A DNA stretch of 33,939 nucleotides from Paracoccaceae bacterium (lineage in GTDB: Bacteria; Pseudomonadota; Alphaproteobacteria; Rhodobacterales; Rhodobacteraceae), in NCBI GenBank assembly GCA_019634215.1, contig JAHQVS010000109.1, positions 1 through 33,939 of the forward strand, in the 5' to 3' direction. Of the stretch, positions 16,333-24,361 are shown piece by piece. The position numbers and the translations under genes are program-made. Below the pieces are notes generated by a model. That model was not told the origin of the DNA. It worked only from the letters and a program-made list of their open reading frames with translations, and did not search any database. Position 1 is the first letter of the stretch. Each line of letters begins with the position of its first letter.

Positions 16333-16776
16333 TTACTCAGCAATCGCTGCGTTCGTGAGCTTGTCCAAGGCGCCCGCCATCTTCTGAAGCACGGGAAGAT
16401 CCGAAGGAACGCCGTGATCATCCGTCAGCCGACTTGGCGGGTGATAAGCGACCATGGCGCCGCCGTCGGACCCAGTATACACCACCACCCTGAGCGGTAG
16501 ATCCACCCCTGCAGCCGGATTGGCGACCATCACTGGAGTGCCGATTTTCGGATTACCGAACATCAGCATTTGCGTCGGAGCCAGTTCAGAGCCGATTGAC
16601 GCAGCGCCTGCAGCATGATCCACGCGGGCGAAGACTTTGGCGCCGGCCTTCTCAACGGCGGCCACCAAACGATCCATTGTCGTCGCCACGTCATGAGGGC
16701 TGCTCTTAACAACCATTTCTGCGTTGCCGACTGCCGCCCAAAACACAGCGATGACGGCGATGAATAAGGTTCGCAT
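16333..16776 (-). CDS. secreted DUF302 protein
   Basis: A 147-residue protein with a signal peptide (MRTLFIAVIAVFWAAVGNA) followed by a single DUF302 domain (TT1751-like fold): VVKSSPHDVATTMDRLVAAV, a central QMLMFGNPKIGTPVM segment, and LPLRVVVYTGSDGGAMVAYH. The function of DUF302 is not established. Such genes often lie near sulfur, metal or redox loci, and here it is monocistronic between sox and pcaQ. A palindrome in its upstream region may control it. Confidence 0.8.
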   Translation of the reverse strand: MRTLFIAVIAVFWAAVGNAEMVVKSSPHDVATTMDRLVAAVEKAGAKVFARVDHAAGAASIGSELAPTQMLMFGNPKIGTPVMVANPAAGVDLPLRVVVYTGSDGGAMVAYHPPSRLTDDHGVPSDLPVLQKMAGALDKLTNAAIAE

Positions 16777-16893
16777 TACAACCCCCTAAGACCTAGCGGA
16801 CTGCCCGCTCTTGGTTCCAGAATGCACTTATCGCGATAGGAGTTTTAGCGGAAAATTTGGCTTTGCTAAGGTTGATAAAGTCACAAAGAATAA

Positions 16894-16906
16894 CGTAAAA
16901 TTTACG
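16894..16906. promoter_or_regulatory. 13-base palindrome CGTAAA-A-TTTACG
   Basis: Perfect six-base arms around one central base, about 120 bases upstream of the DUF302 start, in AT-rich DNA. It is a candidate operator. The other neighbour ends here (the 3' end of the LysR gene), so it can only serve the DUF302 gene. Confidence 0.3.
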
Positions 16907-16961
16907 ATCAGTAGAAACAGGCGAGCCCGGCGTCACAGCTTGGGGCCGCCGTACATAGCGT

Positions 16962-17918
16962 TTATAAAGGCGGTCCTTCACCCCCTTGACCGGGCCAAAG
17001 TGTCGGCAAATCCGTCAGCGACTTCATCATAGCGGACCGAAACAGGCGTGAAATCGGCGCCTCCTCCTCTTCCGACCGGGCCATGACGCCAACGGGTCCA
17101 GAGGTGCTGCTGGTGTCGAGTTCGAGCAAGCGCAGAACGCCCGCCAGAATGTCCCCGGCCACCACCCCCTCAGAGATCAACCACACCGCCCGCATCGGAC
17201 CCAAAGCCATCGCGCGGCCAAACGCGTGCGACACGGATTCAAGCCGGTCAGTTGGCACCCCCATCCCATTGGCGAGGAAAAGCCGGTCCACCAGGGGCCG
17301 GATAGCGGCGTTAAGGGGTGGGTAAATCACCGGCCAATCGAGAATGTCCTCAATCCGTGTACAAGCGACCAGAGGATGATCCATCGCCACCACGCAGGCG
17401 ACCCGTTCACTGTAGATCTGTGTAAAGGACAACCCAGCCATCGTCTCCGGCGCGCCGAGGCGACCGACGACGAGATCCAGCTCACCACTTCGCAAACGTG
17501 ACACCAAGGTTTGATGCGACCCTTGCTCCACAATCAGCAGCGCACCCGGAGATACCTCTCGAAAACGTTGCGCCGCCAGTGGAAACAAGCGCGCGGCGAC
17601 GCTGGGCAATGCGCCCACCCGCAACTGCCCGGCTGCGCCAGTTTGCATCGCTGAAAGCGACGTCAATCCCTGCTGCAGAGTAGCCAGAGACTGCTCAGCG
17701 TATTGCAAGAACAACTCGCCCGCTTCGGTTAACGACGCGCCGGAGCGGTTGCGCACCACCAAACGGTAGCCGAGTATGTCCTCAAGGTCCTTCAGCACCT
17801 TGGACACAGCCGGCTGCGTCATGTTCAGAGCCTTGGCCGTATGCTTCAAAGCCCCGCGTCGCGCGATCTCCACAAAGGTGCGCAAATGCCTCAGTTTGAT
17901 GCGTTGGTGGGTCTGCAT
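16962..17918 (-). CDS. pcaQ: LysR-family regulator, PcaQ-like
   Basis: A 318-residue LysR-type activator. The N-terminal winged helix-turn-helix, from RIKLRHLRTFVEIARRGALK to TQPAVSKVLKDLEDILGYRL, matches PcaQ, the regulator of protocatechuate genes in alphaproteobacteria. A co-inducer domain follows, starting around residue 90. The gene is divergent from pobA-pcaCHG with about 100 bases between the starts, the classic LysR arrangement. PcaQ usually senses beta-carboxy-cis,cis-muconate. A PobR role is less likely because known PobR proteins belong to the IclR or AraC families. Confidence 0.85.
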   Translation of the reverse strand: MQTHQRIKLRHLRTFVEIARRGALKHTAKALNMTQPAVSKVLKDLEDILGYRLVVRNRSGASLTEAGELFLQYAEQSLATLQQGLTSLSAMQTGAAGQLRVGALPSVAARLFPLAAQRFREVSPGALLIVEQGSHQTLVSRLRSGELDLVVGRLGAPETMAGLSFTQIYSERVACVVAMDHPLVACTRIEDILDWPVIYPPLNAAIRPLVDRLFLANGMGVPTDRLESVSHAFGRAMALGPMRAVWLISEGVVAGDILAGVLRLLELDTSSTSGPVGVMARSEEEEAPISRLFRSAMMKSLTDLPTLWPGQGGEGPPL

Positions 17919-17960
17919 CCTCAGATAGCTTTCTAATGAAGAAACTAATCCGGCCTATCT

Positions 17961-17996
17961 TTCAATTTACATACCCGATTTTGGCATGCATCAACA
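17961..17996. promoter_or_regulatory. 36-bp conserved element, copy A (pcaQ-pobA gap)
   Basis: Begins TTCAATTTACAT and ends GCATCAACA. It matches copy B at 24326-24361 in 31 of 36 bases without gaps. It lies between the divergent starts of pcaQ and pobA and ends 24 bases before the pobA ATG. On the minus strand it contains TTGATG-N17-TGTAAA, a possible sigma-70 promoter for pcaQ. It is the natural candidate for the LysR binding and promoter region. Confidence 0.65.
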
Positions 17997-18020
17997 TTTT
18001 GAAATTGGGGAGGCCTCAAA

Positions 18021-19190
18021 ATGCGCACCCAGGTGGTGATTATCGGCGGCGGTCCGTCGGGCCTGTTATTGTCACAGCTGCTACATGTGCGCGGCATTGA
18101 CAGCATCGTTCTGGAACGCAAGACCCGCGATTATGTTCTGTCTCGCATTCGCGCTGGCGTGCTGGAACGCGGCCTATTGGAATTGATGCGCAAAGCTGGT
18201 GCAGCCGCCCGTCTGGAGCGGGAGGGGCTGCCTCATGACGGCGCCCTATTATCCTATGGCGACGAGATGTTCCGCATCGATTTCAAACGCCTGACCGGCA
18301 CCTCGGTCATCGTTTATGGTCAAACCGAAGTAACCCGCGATTTGTATGACGCGCGGGAAGCGGCGGGCGGGCGAACTGAGTTCAATGTCGATGACGTGGA
18401 GATCCATGACACGAACCGAGACAGACCTTATGTGACCTATCGGGTCGGCAGCGAGCCCCGGCGGATTGACTGCGATTTTGTGGCGGGCTGCGACGGGTTT
18501 CACGGCGTTTCCCGCAAGACGATCCCTGATGGGGTGCGGAAGGAATATGAGCGCGTCTATCCGTTCGGCTGGCTCGGGGTTCTGAGCGAAACCCCGCCCG
18601 TCAACCATGAGCTGATTTACGCCACCTCCTCCCGCGGTTTCGCGCTCTGCTCCATGCGCAACCCGATGCTAAGCCGATACTACGTGCAATGCCCGGCAAC
18701 CGACCGCGTCGAGGCATGGTCAGACAGTGCTTTTTGGGATGAATTGCGCCGCCGCATTCCGGCCGATCAGGCGGAAAAACTGGTCACGGGGCCGTCGATC
18801 GAAAAGTCGATCGCACCGCTGCGATCCTTCGTGTGTGAGCCGATGCGTTGGGGGCGGTTGTTCCTGTGCGGCGACGCGGCCCATATCGTGCCGCCAACGG
18901 GCGCGAAGGGGCTCAACACCGCCGCGTCGGATGTCCACTATCTCTATAATGCCCTGCGGCAATACTATGAGGAACGCGATAGCTCAGGAATTGAGCGGTA
19001 CTCAGAGCGTGCGCTGGCGCGCGTTTGGAAGGTGGAGCGTTTCTCCTGGTGGTTCTCCTCCTTGATGCACCATTTTCCGGAGCAGACTGAGTTTGACCAT
19101 AAGATCCAAACCGCCGAGCTGGAGTTCCTTCGATCGAATGAAGACTCTCAGCGGGCGATGGCGACCAACTATGTCGGCTTGCCGTATTAA
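18021..19190 (+). CDS. pobA: 4-hydroxybenzoate 3-monooxygenase
   Basis: A 389-residue FAD monooxygenase that converts 4-hydroxybenzoate to protocatechuate with NADPH and oxygen. It has GGGPSG (9-14), SRIRAGVLERG including Arg44, the CDGFHGVSRK motif, RYYVQCP with the substrate-contacting tyrosine, GDAAHIVPPTGAKGLN, and the C-terminal NYVGLPY. All are diagnostic of PobA, and the length is normal. GGGGAGG precedes the ATG. It heads the pobA-pcaCHG-BKACE gene group. Confidence 0.97.
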   Translation: MRTQVVIIGGGPSGLLLSQLLHVRGIDSIVLERKTRDYVLSRIRAGVLERGLLELMRKAGAAARLEREGLPHDGALLSYGDEMFRIDFKRLTGTSVIVYGQTEVTRDLYDAREAAGGRTEFNVDDVEIHDTNRDRPYVTYRVGSEPRRIDCDFVAGCDGFHGVSRKTIPDGVRKEYERVYPFGWLGVLSETPPVNHELIYATSSRGFALCSMRNPMLSRYYVQCPATDRVEAWSDSAFWDELRRRIPADQAEKLVTGPSIEKSIAPLRSFVCEPMRWGRLFLCGDAAHIVPPTGAKGLNTAASDVHYLYNALRQYYEERDSSGIERYSERALARVWKVERFSWWFSSLMHHFPEQTEFDHKIQTAELEFLRSNEDSQRAMATNYVGLPY

Positions 19191-19313
19191 TGCACCTTGC
19201 GTGAACAAGCTCGCCCATGCATCGAGGGGCGTTTTCTGTAAGTTTTGCGCGGCGCCGCCCGCCAAACCCAAGACCCGAAACGACGCCAGCGAAACCAGAT
19301 CCGCTATCTCTTA

Positions 19314-19333
19314 AGCCGCCTCGCGAAGCGGCT
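19314..19333 (+). other. small hairpin in the pobA-pcaC gap
   Basis: AGCCGC pairs with GCGGCT around an eight-base loop, in the 181-base gap between pobA and pcaC. No T-run follows. It could modulate read-through into pcaCHG. Confidence 0.3.
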
Positions 19334-19371
19334 GGATGGATGGTCCCGGCTTCCAGATAAGGAGACCCCAG

Positions 19372-19761
19372 GTGTCCGAGCTTTATGATCGCGGCATGCA
19401 GGCGCGGCGCGAGGTGTTGGGCGAGACCCATGTAGAACGCGCTGAAACCCAGAAAACCCCGTTCGACGCGCCGTTCCAGACCCTGATCACGCAATCTGCC
19501 TGGGGCACGGTGTGGGCTGATGACACGATCAGCCGACGCGAGCGTTCAATGCTGACGTTGGCGCTGTTGGCGGCGACCGGGAACTTTGAGGAAATTCCAA
19601 TGCACATCCGAGCAACGGCGCGCACAGGCGCTTCGCCGGAGGATGTGATGCAAGCGTTTCAGCATGTGGCCGTTTACGCTGGCGTGCCAAAAGCCAATCA
19701 CGCGATTAAGATAGCGAAGGCGACCTATGCTGAGATGCAGGAGGCCTGTGATGAAGAATAA
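19372..19761 (+). CDS. pcaC: 4-carboxymuconolactone decarboxylase
   Basis: A 129-residue CMD-family protein that decarboxylates gamma-carboxymuconolactone to beta-ketoadipate enol-lactone. Characteristic segments are [40 protein letters not shown] and [21 protein letters not shown] place the start at a GTG because AAGGAG ends seven bases upstream and the protein then begins like other PcaC. An in-frame ATG 12 codons earlier lacks such a site. The stop overlaps the pcaH start by 11 bases. Confidence 0.93.
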   Translation: MSELYDRGMQARREVLGETHVERAETQKTPFDAPFQTLITQSAWGTVWADDTISRRERSMLTLALLAATGNFEEIPMHIRATARTGASPEDVMQAFQHVAVYAGVPKANHAIKIAKATYAEMQEACDEE

Positions 19762-20491
19762 CACTCCCCGGCGCGGCGGGTTTATGGCGCGCAATCGCGC
19801 CGGGCACCCCACCGCCTGTCATCCGCCCTACAAAACCAGCGTTAAACGATCCCCGCAAGCCGCGCTGCTGTCCTATCCTTCCTCCCTCAGCGAAGAGAGC
19901 GGACCGGTGTTCGGGCCTGATGTTCTCGGTCCGCTCGACAATGACATGATCACCAACTTCGCCGCGCCCGGCGAGATGGCGATCGGACCGCGTATTGTGG
20001 TGCATGGCCGGGTGACTGACGAGAGCGGGCGCGGCGTGCCGAGGACGTTACTGGAGCTATGGCAGGCCAACGCGGGCGGCCGCTACCGGCACAAGAAAGA
20101 GGGCTATCTGGCCCCGCTCGATCCCAATTTTGGCGGCTGTGGGCGGTGTCTGACGGATGAAGACGGCCAGTATGAATTTCGCACCATCCTGCCAGGCCCC
20201 TACCCGTGGCCAAACGGGGTCAATGACTGGCGCCCGGCGCATATCCATTTCTCAGTGTTCGGCTCTTCCTTTGCACAGCGACTGATCACCCAAATGTATT
20301 TCGAAGGCGACCCGTTGATTTGGCGCTGCCCGATCATCGGAACCATCGCTGATAAGTCGGCGGCGGAGCGGTTGATCGCGCCGTTGGACATGAAGCGCAC
20401 CATCCCGATGGACGCCCGCGCGTACAAGTTTGACATCGTTCTGCGCGGACGCCGGCAATCATACTTTGAAAACAGACGGGAGGGACTGTGA
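19751..20491 (+). CDS. pcaH: protocatechuate 3,4-dioxygenase beta subunit
   Basis: A 246-residue subunit carrying the non-haem ferric iron of the ortho-cleaving dioxygenase. The ligands are all present: Tyr112 (GRYRHK), Tyr151 (PYPW), His164 and His166 (RPAHIHF), a constant +4 offset from the Pseudomonas enzyme numbering. The start MKNNTPRR follows GGAGG inside pcaC. A longer in-frame start eight codons upstream has no such site. Confidence 0.96.
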   Translation: MKNNTPRRGGFMARNRAGHPTACHPPYKTSVKRSPQAALLSYPSSLSEESGPVFGPDVLGPLDNDMITNFAAPGEMAIGPRIVVHGRVTDESGRGVPRTLLELWQANAGGRYRHKKEGYLAPLDPNFGGCGRCLTDEDGQYEFRTILPGPYPWPNGVNDWRPAHIHFSVFGSSFAQRLITQMYFEGDPLIWRCPIIGTIADKSAAERLIAPLDMKRTIPMDARAYKFDIVLRGRRQSYFENRREGL

Positions 20492-21102
20492 TGCAGCCGT
20501 TTGATGATCACCCCGAAACCCCATCGCAAACGGCTGGGCCTTATGTGCATATCGGCTGCACGCCGACATTCTGCGACATCAACGTCTATAGCGGCGACCT
20601 CGGCGCCAGCATGAAGATGGGGCCAGTAAAGGGCGAGGAGATCACCCTGACCGGCTCCATCTATGACGGCCTGGGCGGTGCGCTCAAGGACGCACTGATC
20701 GAGATTTGGCAGGCGGACGCCGATGGGCTCTATAACGCGCCAGAGGAAACCCGTGGCCAAGCCGACCCGAACTTCACCGGCTGGGGCCGCTCTCCGGGCG
20801 ACATGCAGACCGGCGCATTTCGGTTCGAGACCGTGAAGCCGGGCCGGGTCCCTTGGCCGGATGGGCGCTTGCAGGCACCGCATATCTCCGTTTGGATTGT
20901 CGCCCGTGGCATCAACATGGGGCTGACCACTCGGATCTACTTCGATGATGAAGCCACGGCCAACGCCGAAGACCCGATATTAAGCCGTATCGAACATCAA
21001 AACCGTATTCCCACGCTGCTGGCGAAGAAGACCGCTCCAGGGCAGTATCAGTACGACGTCCGCCTACAGGGACCGAACGAAACCATTTTTCTGGATATCT
21101 AA
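20491..21102 (+). CDS. pcaG: protocatechuate 3,4-dioxygenase alpha subunit
   Basis: A 203-residue partner of PcaH with the usual opening PETPSQTAGPYVHIGC and the fold core LIEIWQADADGLY, FTGWGRSP and PDGRLQAPHISVWIVARGI. It lacks the iron ligands, as expected for the alpha chain. The ATG overlaps the pcaH stop (TGATG), and GGGAGGG lies upstream. A GTG one codon earlier is the alternative start. Confidence 0.95.
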   Translation: MQPFDDHPETPSQTAGPYVHIGCTPTFCDINVYSGDLGASMKMGPVKGEEITLTGSIYDGLGGALKDALIEIWQADADGLYNAPEETRGQADPNFTGWGRSPGDMQTGAFRFETVKPGRVPWPDGRLQAPHISVWIVARGINMGLTTRIYFDDEATANAEDPILSRIEHQNRIPTLLAKKTAPGQYQYDVRLQGPNETIFLDI

Positions 21103-21105
21103 GCC

Positions 21106-21939
21106 ATGTCGAAGCCCTGTATTATCTGTGTCGCCATCACTGGTAGCGTGCCGCAAAAGTCTGACAACCCGGCGGTGCCGATCACTATTGAGGAGCAGGT
21201 GGAGTCAGCCCAAGAGGCGTACGAGGCGGGGGCCAGCATCTGCCACGCCCATGTCCGGCTGGAGGATGGAACGCCGACATCAGACCCGGAGCGCTTCGCC
21301 AAGCTAAAGGAAGGGCTGGCGAAACACTGCCCAGGCATGATCACACAGTTCTCCACCGGCGGGCGCTCGGGGGCAGGTCAAGAACGCGGTGGAATGCTGC
21401 CGCTTAAGCCCGACATGGCGTCGCTGACTGTCGGCTCGAATAACTTCCCAATGAGGGTCTATGAGAATCCGCCGGATCTGGTGGAGTGGCTGGCGGCGGA
21501 GATGTTGAAGCATGACATCAAGCCGGAAATCGAGGCGTTCGACCTGAGCCACATCTTGAAGGCGGCTGAAATGGCTGAGAAGGGACAACTTGCTGGCACG
21601 CCCTATGTGCAGTTCGTGATGGGGGTGAAGAATGCCATGCCCGTCGACAGGGAGGTGTTCGATTTCTATGTGAAGACCGTGCATCGGTTCTTTGGAGTCG
21701 ACGCCCCTTGGTGCGCGGCGGGGATAGGCCGCAATCAAATCGTACTGAATGAGTGGGCGATCGCCGCCGGCGGCCACGCCCGAACCGGCCTGGAGGACAA
21801 TGTGCGGCTCGACCGCGAAACCCTCGCCCCCTCCAACGCCGCCCTGGTGCGCCGGGCGACGGCGATAGCCGAGCAGCATGGGCGCCCTGTAGCGACGGCA
21901 GCGCAGGCGCGGGAGATGCTAGGGCTGCGGGCGGCGTAG
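21106..21939 (+). CDS. beta-keto acid cleavage enzyme (BKACE, DUF849)
   Basis: A 277-residue TIM-barrel protein of the 3-keto-5-aminohexanoate cleavage (Kce) family. These zinc enzymes exchange the acyl part of a beta-keto acid with acetyl-CoA, giving acetoacetate and a new acyl-CoA. Seen here are the metal-binding HxH (His47, His49 in ICHAHVR), TQFSTGGRSG, and the C-terminal EWAIAAGGHARTGLEDN. It starts three bases after pcaG with no clear ribosome site, so translation is probably coupled. That position strongly suggests beta-ketoadipate as substrate, giving succinyl-CoA and acetoacetate in one step. The substrate is inferred. Confidence 0.87.
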   Translation: MSKPCIICVAITGSVPQKSDNPAVPITIEEQVESAQEAYEAGASICHAHVRLEDGTPTSDPERFAKLKEGLAKHCPGMITQFSTGGRSGAGQERGGMLPLKPDMASLTVGSNNFPMRVYENPPDLVEWLAAEMLKHDIKPEIEAFDLSHILKAAEMAEKGQLAGTPYVQFVMGVKNAMPVDREVFDFYVKTVHRFFGVDAPWCAAGIGRNQIVLNEWAIAAGGHARTGLEDNVRLDRETLAPSNAALVRRATAIAEQHGRPVATAAQAREMLGLRAA

Positions 21940-21963
21940 TCTGCCCACCGCCCACTAAGGCGC

Positions 21964-23142
21964 TTACTGCAACAGCACCGGCAAGGTGATCGGACCGCGA
22001 AAGCCAAAACCGCGCCAAATCACCTTGGATGGCTCCGGCAGCGCGATGTTGGGGAAGCGATCGAACAAGATCGGCAACATCACCTGCCCCACCGCCCGCC
22101 GTGCGACATGCGTTCCTTGGCAGAAATGCGGCCCGTTGCCGAAGGCCTGATGCGGGTTGGAGGGGCGGTAGACTTGAAAGTCCTCGCCATTCTCGAACAA
22201 CTCTTCATCCCGGTTGGCGCTGGCCTGAATCGTCATAACCGTATCACCCTGGGGGATCAGACAGCCGCGAATTTCAGTGTCTTCGGTCACCAGTCGTGAG
22301 GAAGCTTGGATCGGCGCCACCCAGCGCACGCCCTCCTCGAACGCCTTGGCCCAGTCCTGGTTGCGCTTAACCTCCTCAAGCTGGTCCGGTTTGGAGAGCA
22401 AACCATAGACGATGGTGTTGAGCGCATCCCGAGGTTCATTGATGCCGCCGCCGATGGCGATCTTGATATTGGCGTAGATCTGAGTTTCTGGGATCGGATC
22501 GGCGTCATTGATCATCGCCGAGAAAGCGGAATTGTTGGGCTCAGCCCTGTGGCGCGCCTGAATGCCGTCCAACAGCGCATGGATCTCTTCATTGGCCTTG
22601 TCGGCGCGGGCGAAGGGCTCATCGCGCCAACCAAAATTACCTGCTCCATCAATCAGCGCTTGGCTCCAACGCTGCATCTGCGCATCACTGGCCTCATCCA
22701 TGCCGAGCAAAACCGCCAGTCCACGCGCGGCATAGGGGCCGGCAAGCGCCGAAAACAAATCGACAACCTCCCCTCTCGGCAAGCGCCCGACATACTCCTC
22801 AGCGATTTGCCGATAGCGCGGCATCCAGTCATTCTGGATCACCTTGGGATTGAAGGCAGGCGCCATCGCCATGCGCTCGCGCTGATGCGCCTCGCCATCC
22901 TTGCGCATCAGCGTGTGCGACCAGAAAGCGCGCTTCATCGGCGTATTAGGATCATCAGAGCTGAACAGGCCGGGGTTGTCCTTCACATATTTTGTGTCCG
23001 ACGCTTTGGTCAGCAACGTGCGGCCAGCCGTCTTAACTCGCAACACCGGGGCCTCCCGCCGCAAACGGCGGTAAATGGGGTAAGGGGCTTTGTCGAGTTG
23101 ATCGAGCGTAATGACCTCATCCAATGGCGCAAGCTCTGGCAT
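21964..23142 (-). CDS. cytochrome P450, GcoA-like
   Basis: A 392-residue class I bacterial P450. The haem-binding loop is FGNGPHFCQGTHVAR (Cys341) and the K-helix ExxR is at 270-273. The I-helix, usually AGxDT, reads GGGINEPRDA (231-240). GcoA, the guaiacol O-demethylase (CYP255A), has a comparable EP in the same place, and the N-terminus (LDEV...QLDKAPYPIYRRLRREAP) and C-terminus (GFGFRGPITLPV) also resemble GcoA from memory. Demethylation of a methoxy-aromatic is therefore the best guess. No ferredoxin or reductase gene is adjacent, so electron transfer must come from elsewhere. It follows the amidohydrolase gene by three bases. Confidence 0.88.
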   Translation of the reverse strand: MPELAPLDEVITLDQLDKAPYPIYRRLRREAPVLRVKTAGRTLLTKASDTKYVKDNPGLFSSDDPNTPMKRAFWSHTLMRKDGEAHQRERMAMAPAFNPKVIQNDWMPRYRQIAEEYVGRLPRGEVVDLFSALAGPYAARGLAVLLGMDEASDAQMQRWSQALIDGAGNFGWRDEPFARADKANEEIHALLDGIQARHRAEPNNSAFSAMINDADPIPETQIYANIKIAIGGGINEPRDALNTIVYGLLSKPDQLEEVKRNQDWAKAFEEGVRWVAPIQASSRLVTEDTEIRGCLIPQGDTVMTIQASANRDEELFENGEDFQVYRPSNPHQAFGNGPHFCQGTHVARRAVGQVMLPILFDRFPNIALPEPSKVIWRGFGFRGPITLPVLLQ

Positions 23143-23145
23143 GGT

Positions 23146-24036
23146 TTACAGGCTCCCTGTTTTTGCTAGAAGCGCTAGCGCGTTCTCTTTTAAGATCAGC
23201 GGCCTAACTTCTTCCTTGAAGGCCGCATTCTCGAAGTCTTTCAACCAGCGATCCGGCGTAATTGCCGGCCAGTCCGAGCCAAACAACATCTTCTTCTTCA
23301 GGATAGAGTTGGCGTACTGGATGAAGATCGGCGGGAAATATTTAGGCGACCAACCTGACATGTCGAAATAGACGTTCGGCTTATGCTGGGCGACGGCCAG
23401 CCCCTCCTCGGTCCAAGGGAAGGATGGGTGGGCTAAAACAATCGGCAGATCGGGGAAATCCACAGCGACATCGTCGACATGCATCGGGTTGGAATATTTC
23501 AGCCGCATTCCCATGCCGCCGCGCATCCCAGAACCAACACCGGTCTGCCCGGTGTGAAATAAGGCGATCGCCCCCTCCTCCGCAATCGCCTCATAGAGCA
23601 CATAGGCGGCGCGATCATTAGGGTAGAAGCCCTGCATGGTCGGATGGAACTTGAAGCCGCGCACCCCGAACTGCTTCACCAACCGGCGAGCTTCGCGCGC
23701 GCCAACCTTGCCCTTATGGGGATCGATCGACGCGAACGGGATCAGAATATCGTCATTCTCAGCACAAAGCTGCGCAACTTCCTCATTGGAGTAGCGCCGG
23801 AAACCAGTCTCTCGCTCGGCGTCGACCGGGAAGATCACCGCCGCAATATTGCGCTCACGATAATAGGCCGCCGTGTCCTGGACAGTCGGCAACATGCCTT
23901 CGGCGCCAGCAGGATTTTTGAAGTAGGCGGCCATGCCAGCCTGGAATTCATTGTACCCGTCGTCGCGATGATGACAGCACGGCTCTTCCGCGTGAGTATG
24001 AAAATCAATCGCCTTCACGGCGGCGAAATCGACCAT
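23146..24036 (-). CDS. amidohydrolase-2 family metal-dependent hydrolase/decarboxylase
   Basis: A 296-residue TIM-barrel protein. The metal motifs are DFHTHAEE near the N-terminus, FKFHPT, LFHTGQTG, VLAHPSFPW and FGSDWP near the end. Relatives in aromatic pathways include hydratases and decarboxylases such as LigJ, LigW and gamma-resorcylate decarboxylase, but this short form cannot be assigned to one. An unusual CCHH run follows the first metal motif. GGAGG precedes the ATG. It forms a two-gene unit with the P450 downstream. Confidence 0.8.
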   Translation of the reverse strand: MVDFAAVKAIDFHTHAEEPCCHHRDDGYNEFQAGMAAYFKNPAGAEGMLPTVQDTAAYYRERNIAAVIFPVDAERETGFRRYSNEEVAQLCAENDDILIPFASIDPHKGKVGAREARRLVKQFGVRGFKFHPTMQGFYPNDRAAYVLYEAIAEEGAIALFHTGQTGVGSGMRGGMGMRLKYSNPMHVDDVAVDFPDLPIVLAHPSFPWTEEGLAVAQHKPNVYFDMSGWSPKYFPPIFIQYANSILKKKMLFGSDWPAITPDRWLKDFENAAFKEEVRPLILKENALALLAKTGSL

Positions 24037-24266
24037 CTTGGCTTCCTCCTAGCGCCATCACCTTCAAAGACTGCTACCATAAAAAATTGCTACACTATAA
24101 AACAATCCCACACCGCCGCTGCGGGCAACCCAACAATCAGGCCGCCATCATCCCGTATACCACCGACCATCAAGTGCAGCCTCGCTTGAGAGTCGGGCTA
24201 ACGACGTAAACAGCACTTCAAGCCGCCCCAACGCTTGAGTCGGACGCATTCGAAGGAGTGAGAAAA

Positions 24267-24317
24267 ATGGTTATCGGTGATTCTCCCTTTCTAGTTGCCT
24301 TTCTGGAAATTAAATAG
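24267..24317 (+). CDS. possible 16-aa leader peptide
   Basis: AAGGAG, eight bases, then ATG opens a short frame MVIGDSPFLVAFLEIK ending in TAG. The ribosome site is as good as those of the real genes nearby. The stop lies eight bases before copy B of the 36-bp element, so if copy B is the main promoter this ORF would not be on that transcript. It may be a vestigial gene start or a short peptide made from an upstream promoter. Confidence 0.25.
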   Translation: MVIGDSPFLVAFLEIK

Positions 24318-24325
24318 CTCCATCC

Positions 24326-24361
24326 TTCAATTTACATTCCTGGTTTTTGCATACATCAACA
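24326..24361. promoter_or_regulatory. 36-bp conserved element, copy B (upstream of crotonase/TRAP operon)
   Basis: The mate of the pcaQ-pobA element. Identical bases include the opening TTCAATTTACAT, a central TTTT, GCAT and the closing CATCAACA. Both the TTTACA and CATCAA hexamers and their 17-base spacing are kept, so a leftward TTGATG-N17-TGTAAA promoter toward the amidohydrolase is also possible. It likely binds the same regulator as copy A. Confidence 0.65.

Noticed and set aside
17973-17989. A textbook LysR T-N11-A box or an ATAACC-N4-GGTTAA PcaQ site inside copy A
   Set aside because: ATACCC and GGCAT are suggestive, but spacing and symmetry do not match either pattern well. Only the duplicated 36-bp element itself is claimed.
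22306-23169. 287-codon frame opposite the P450 gene
   Set aside because: It is antisense to a protein with clear haem and ExxR motifs. Its own translation shows no domain.
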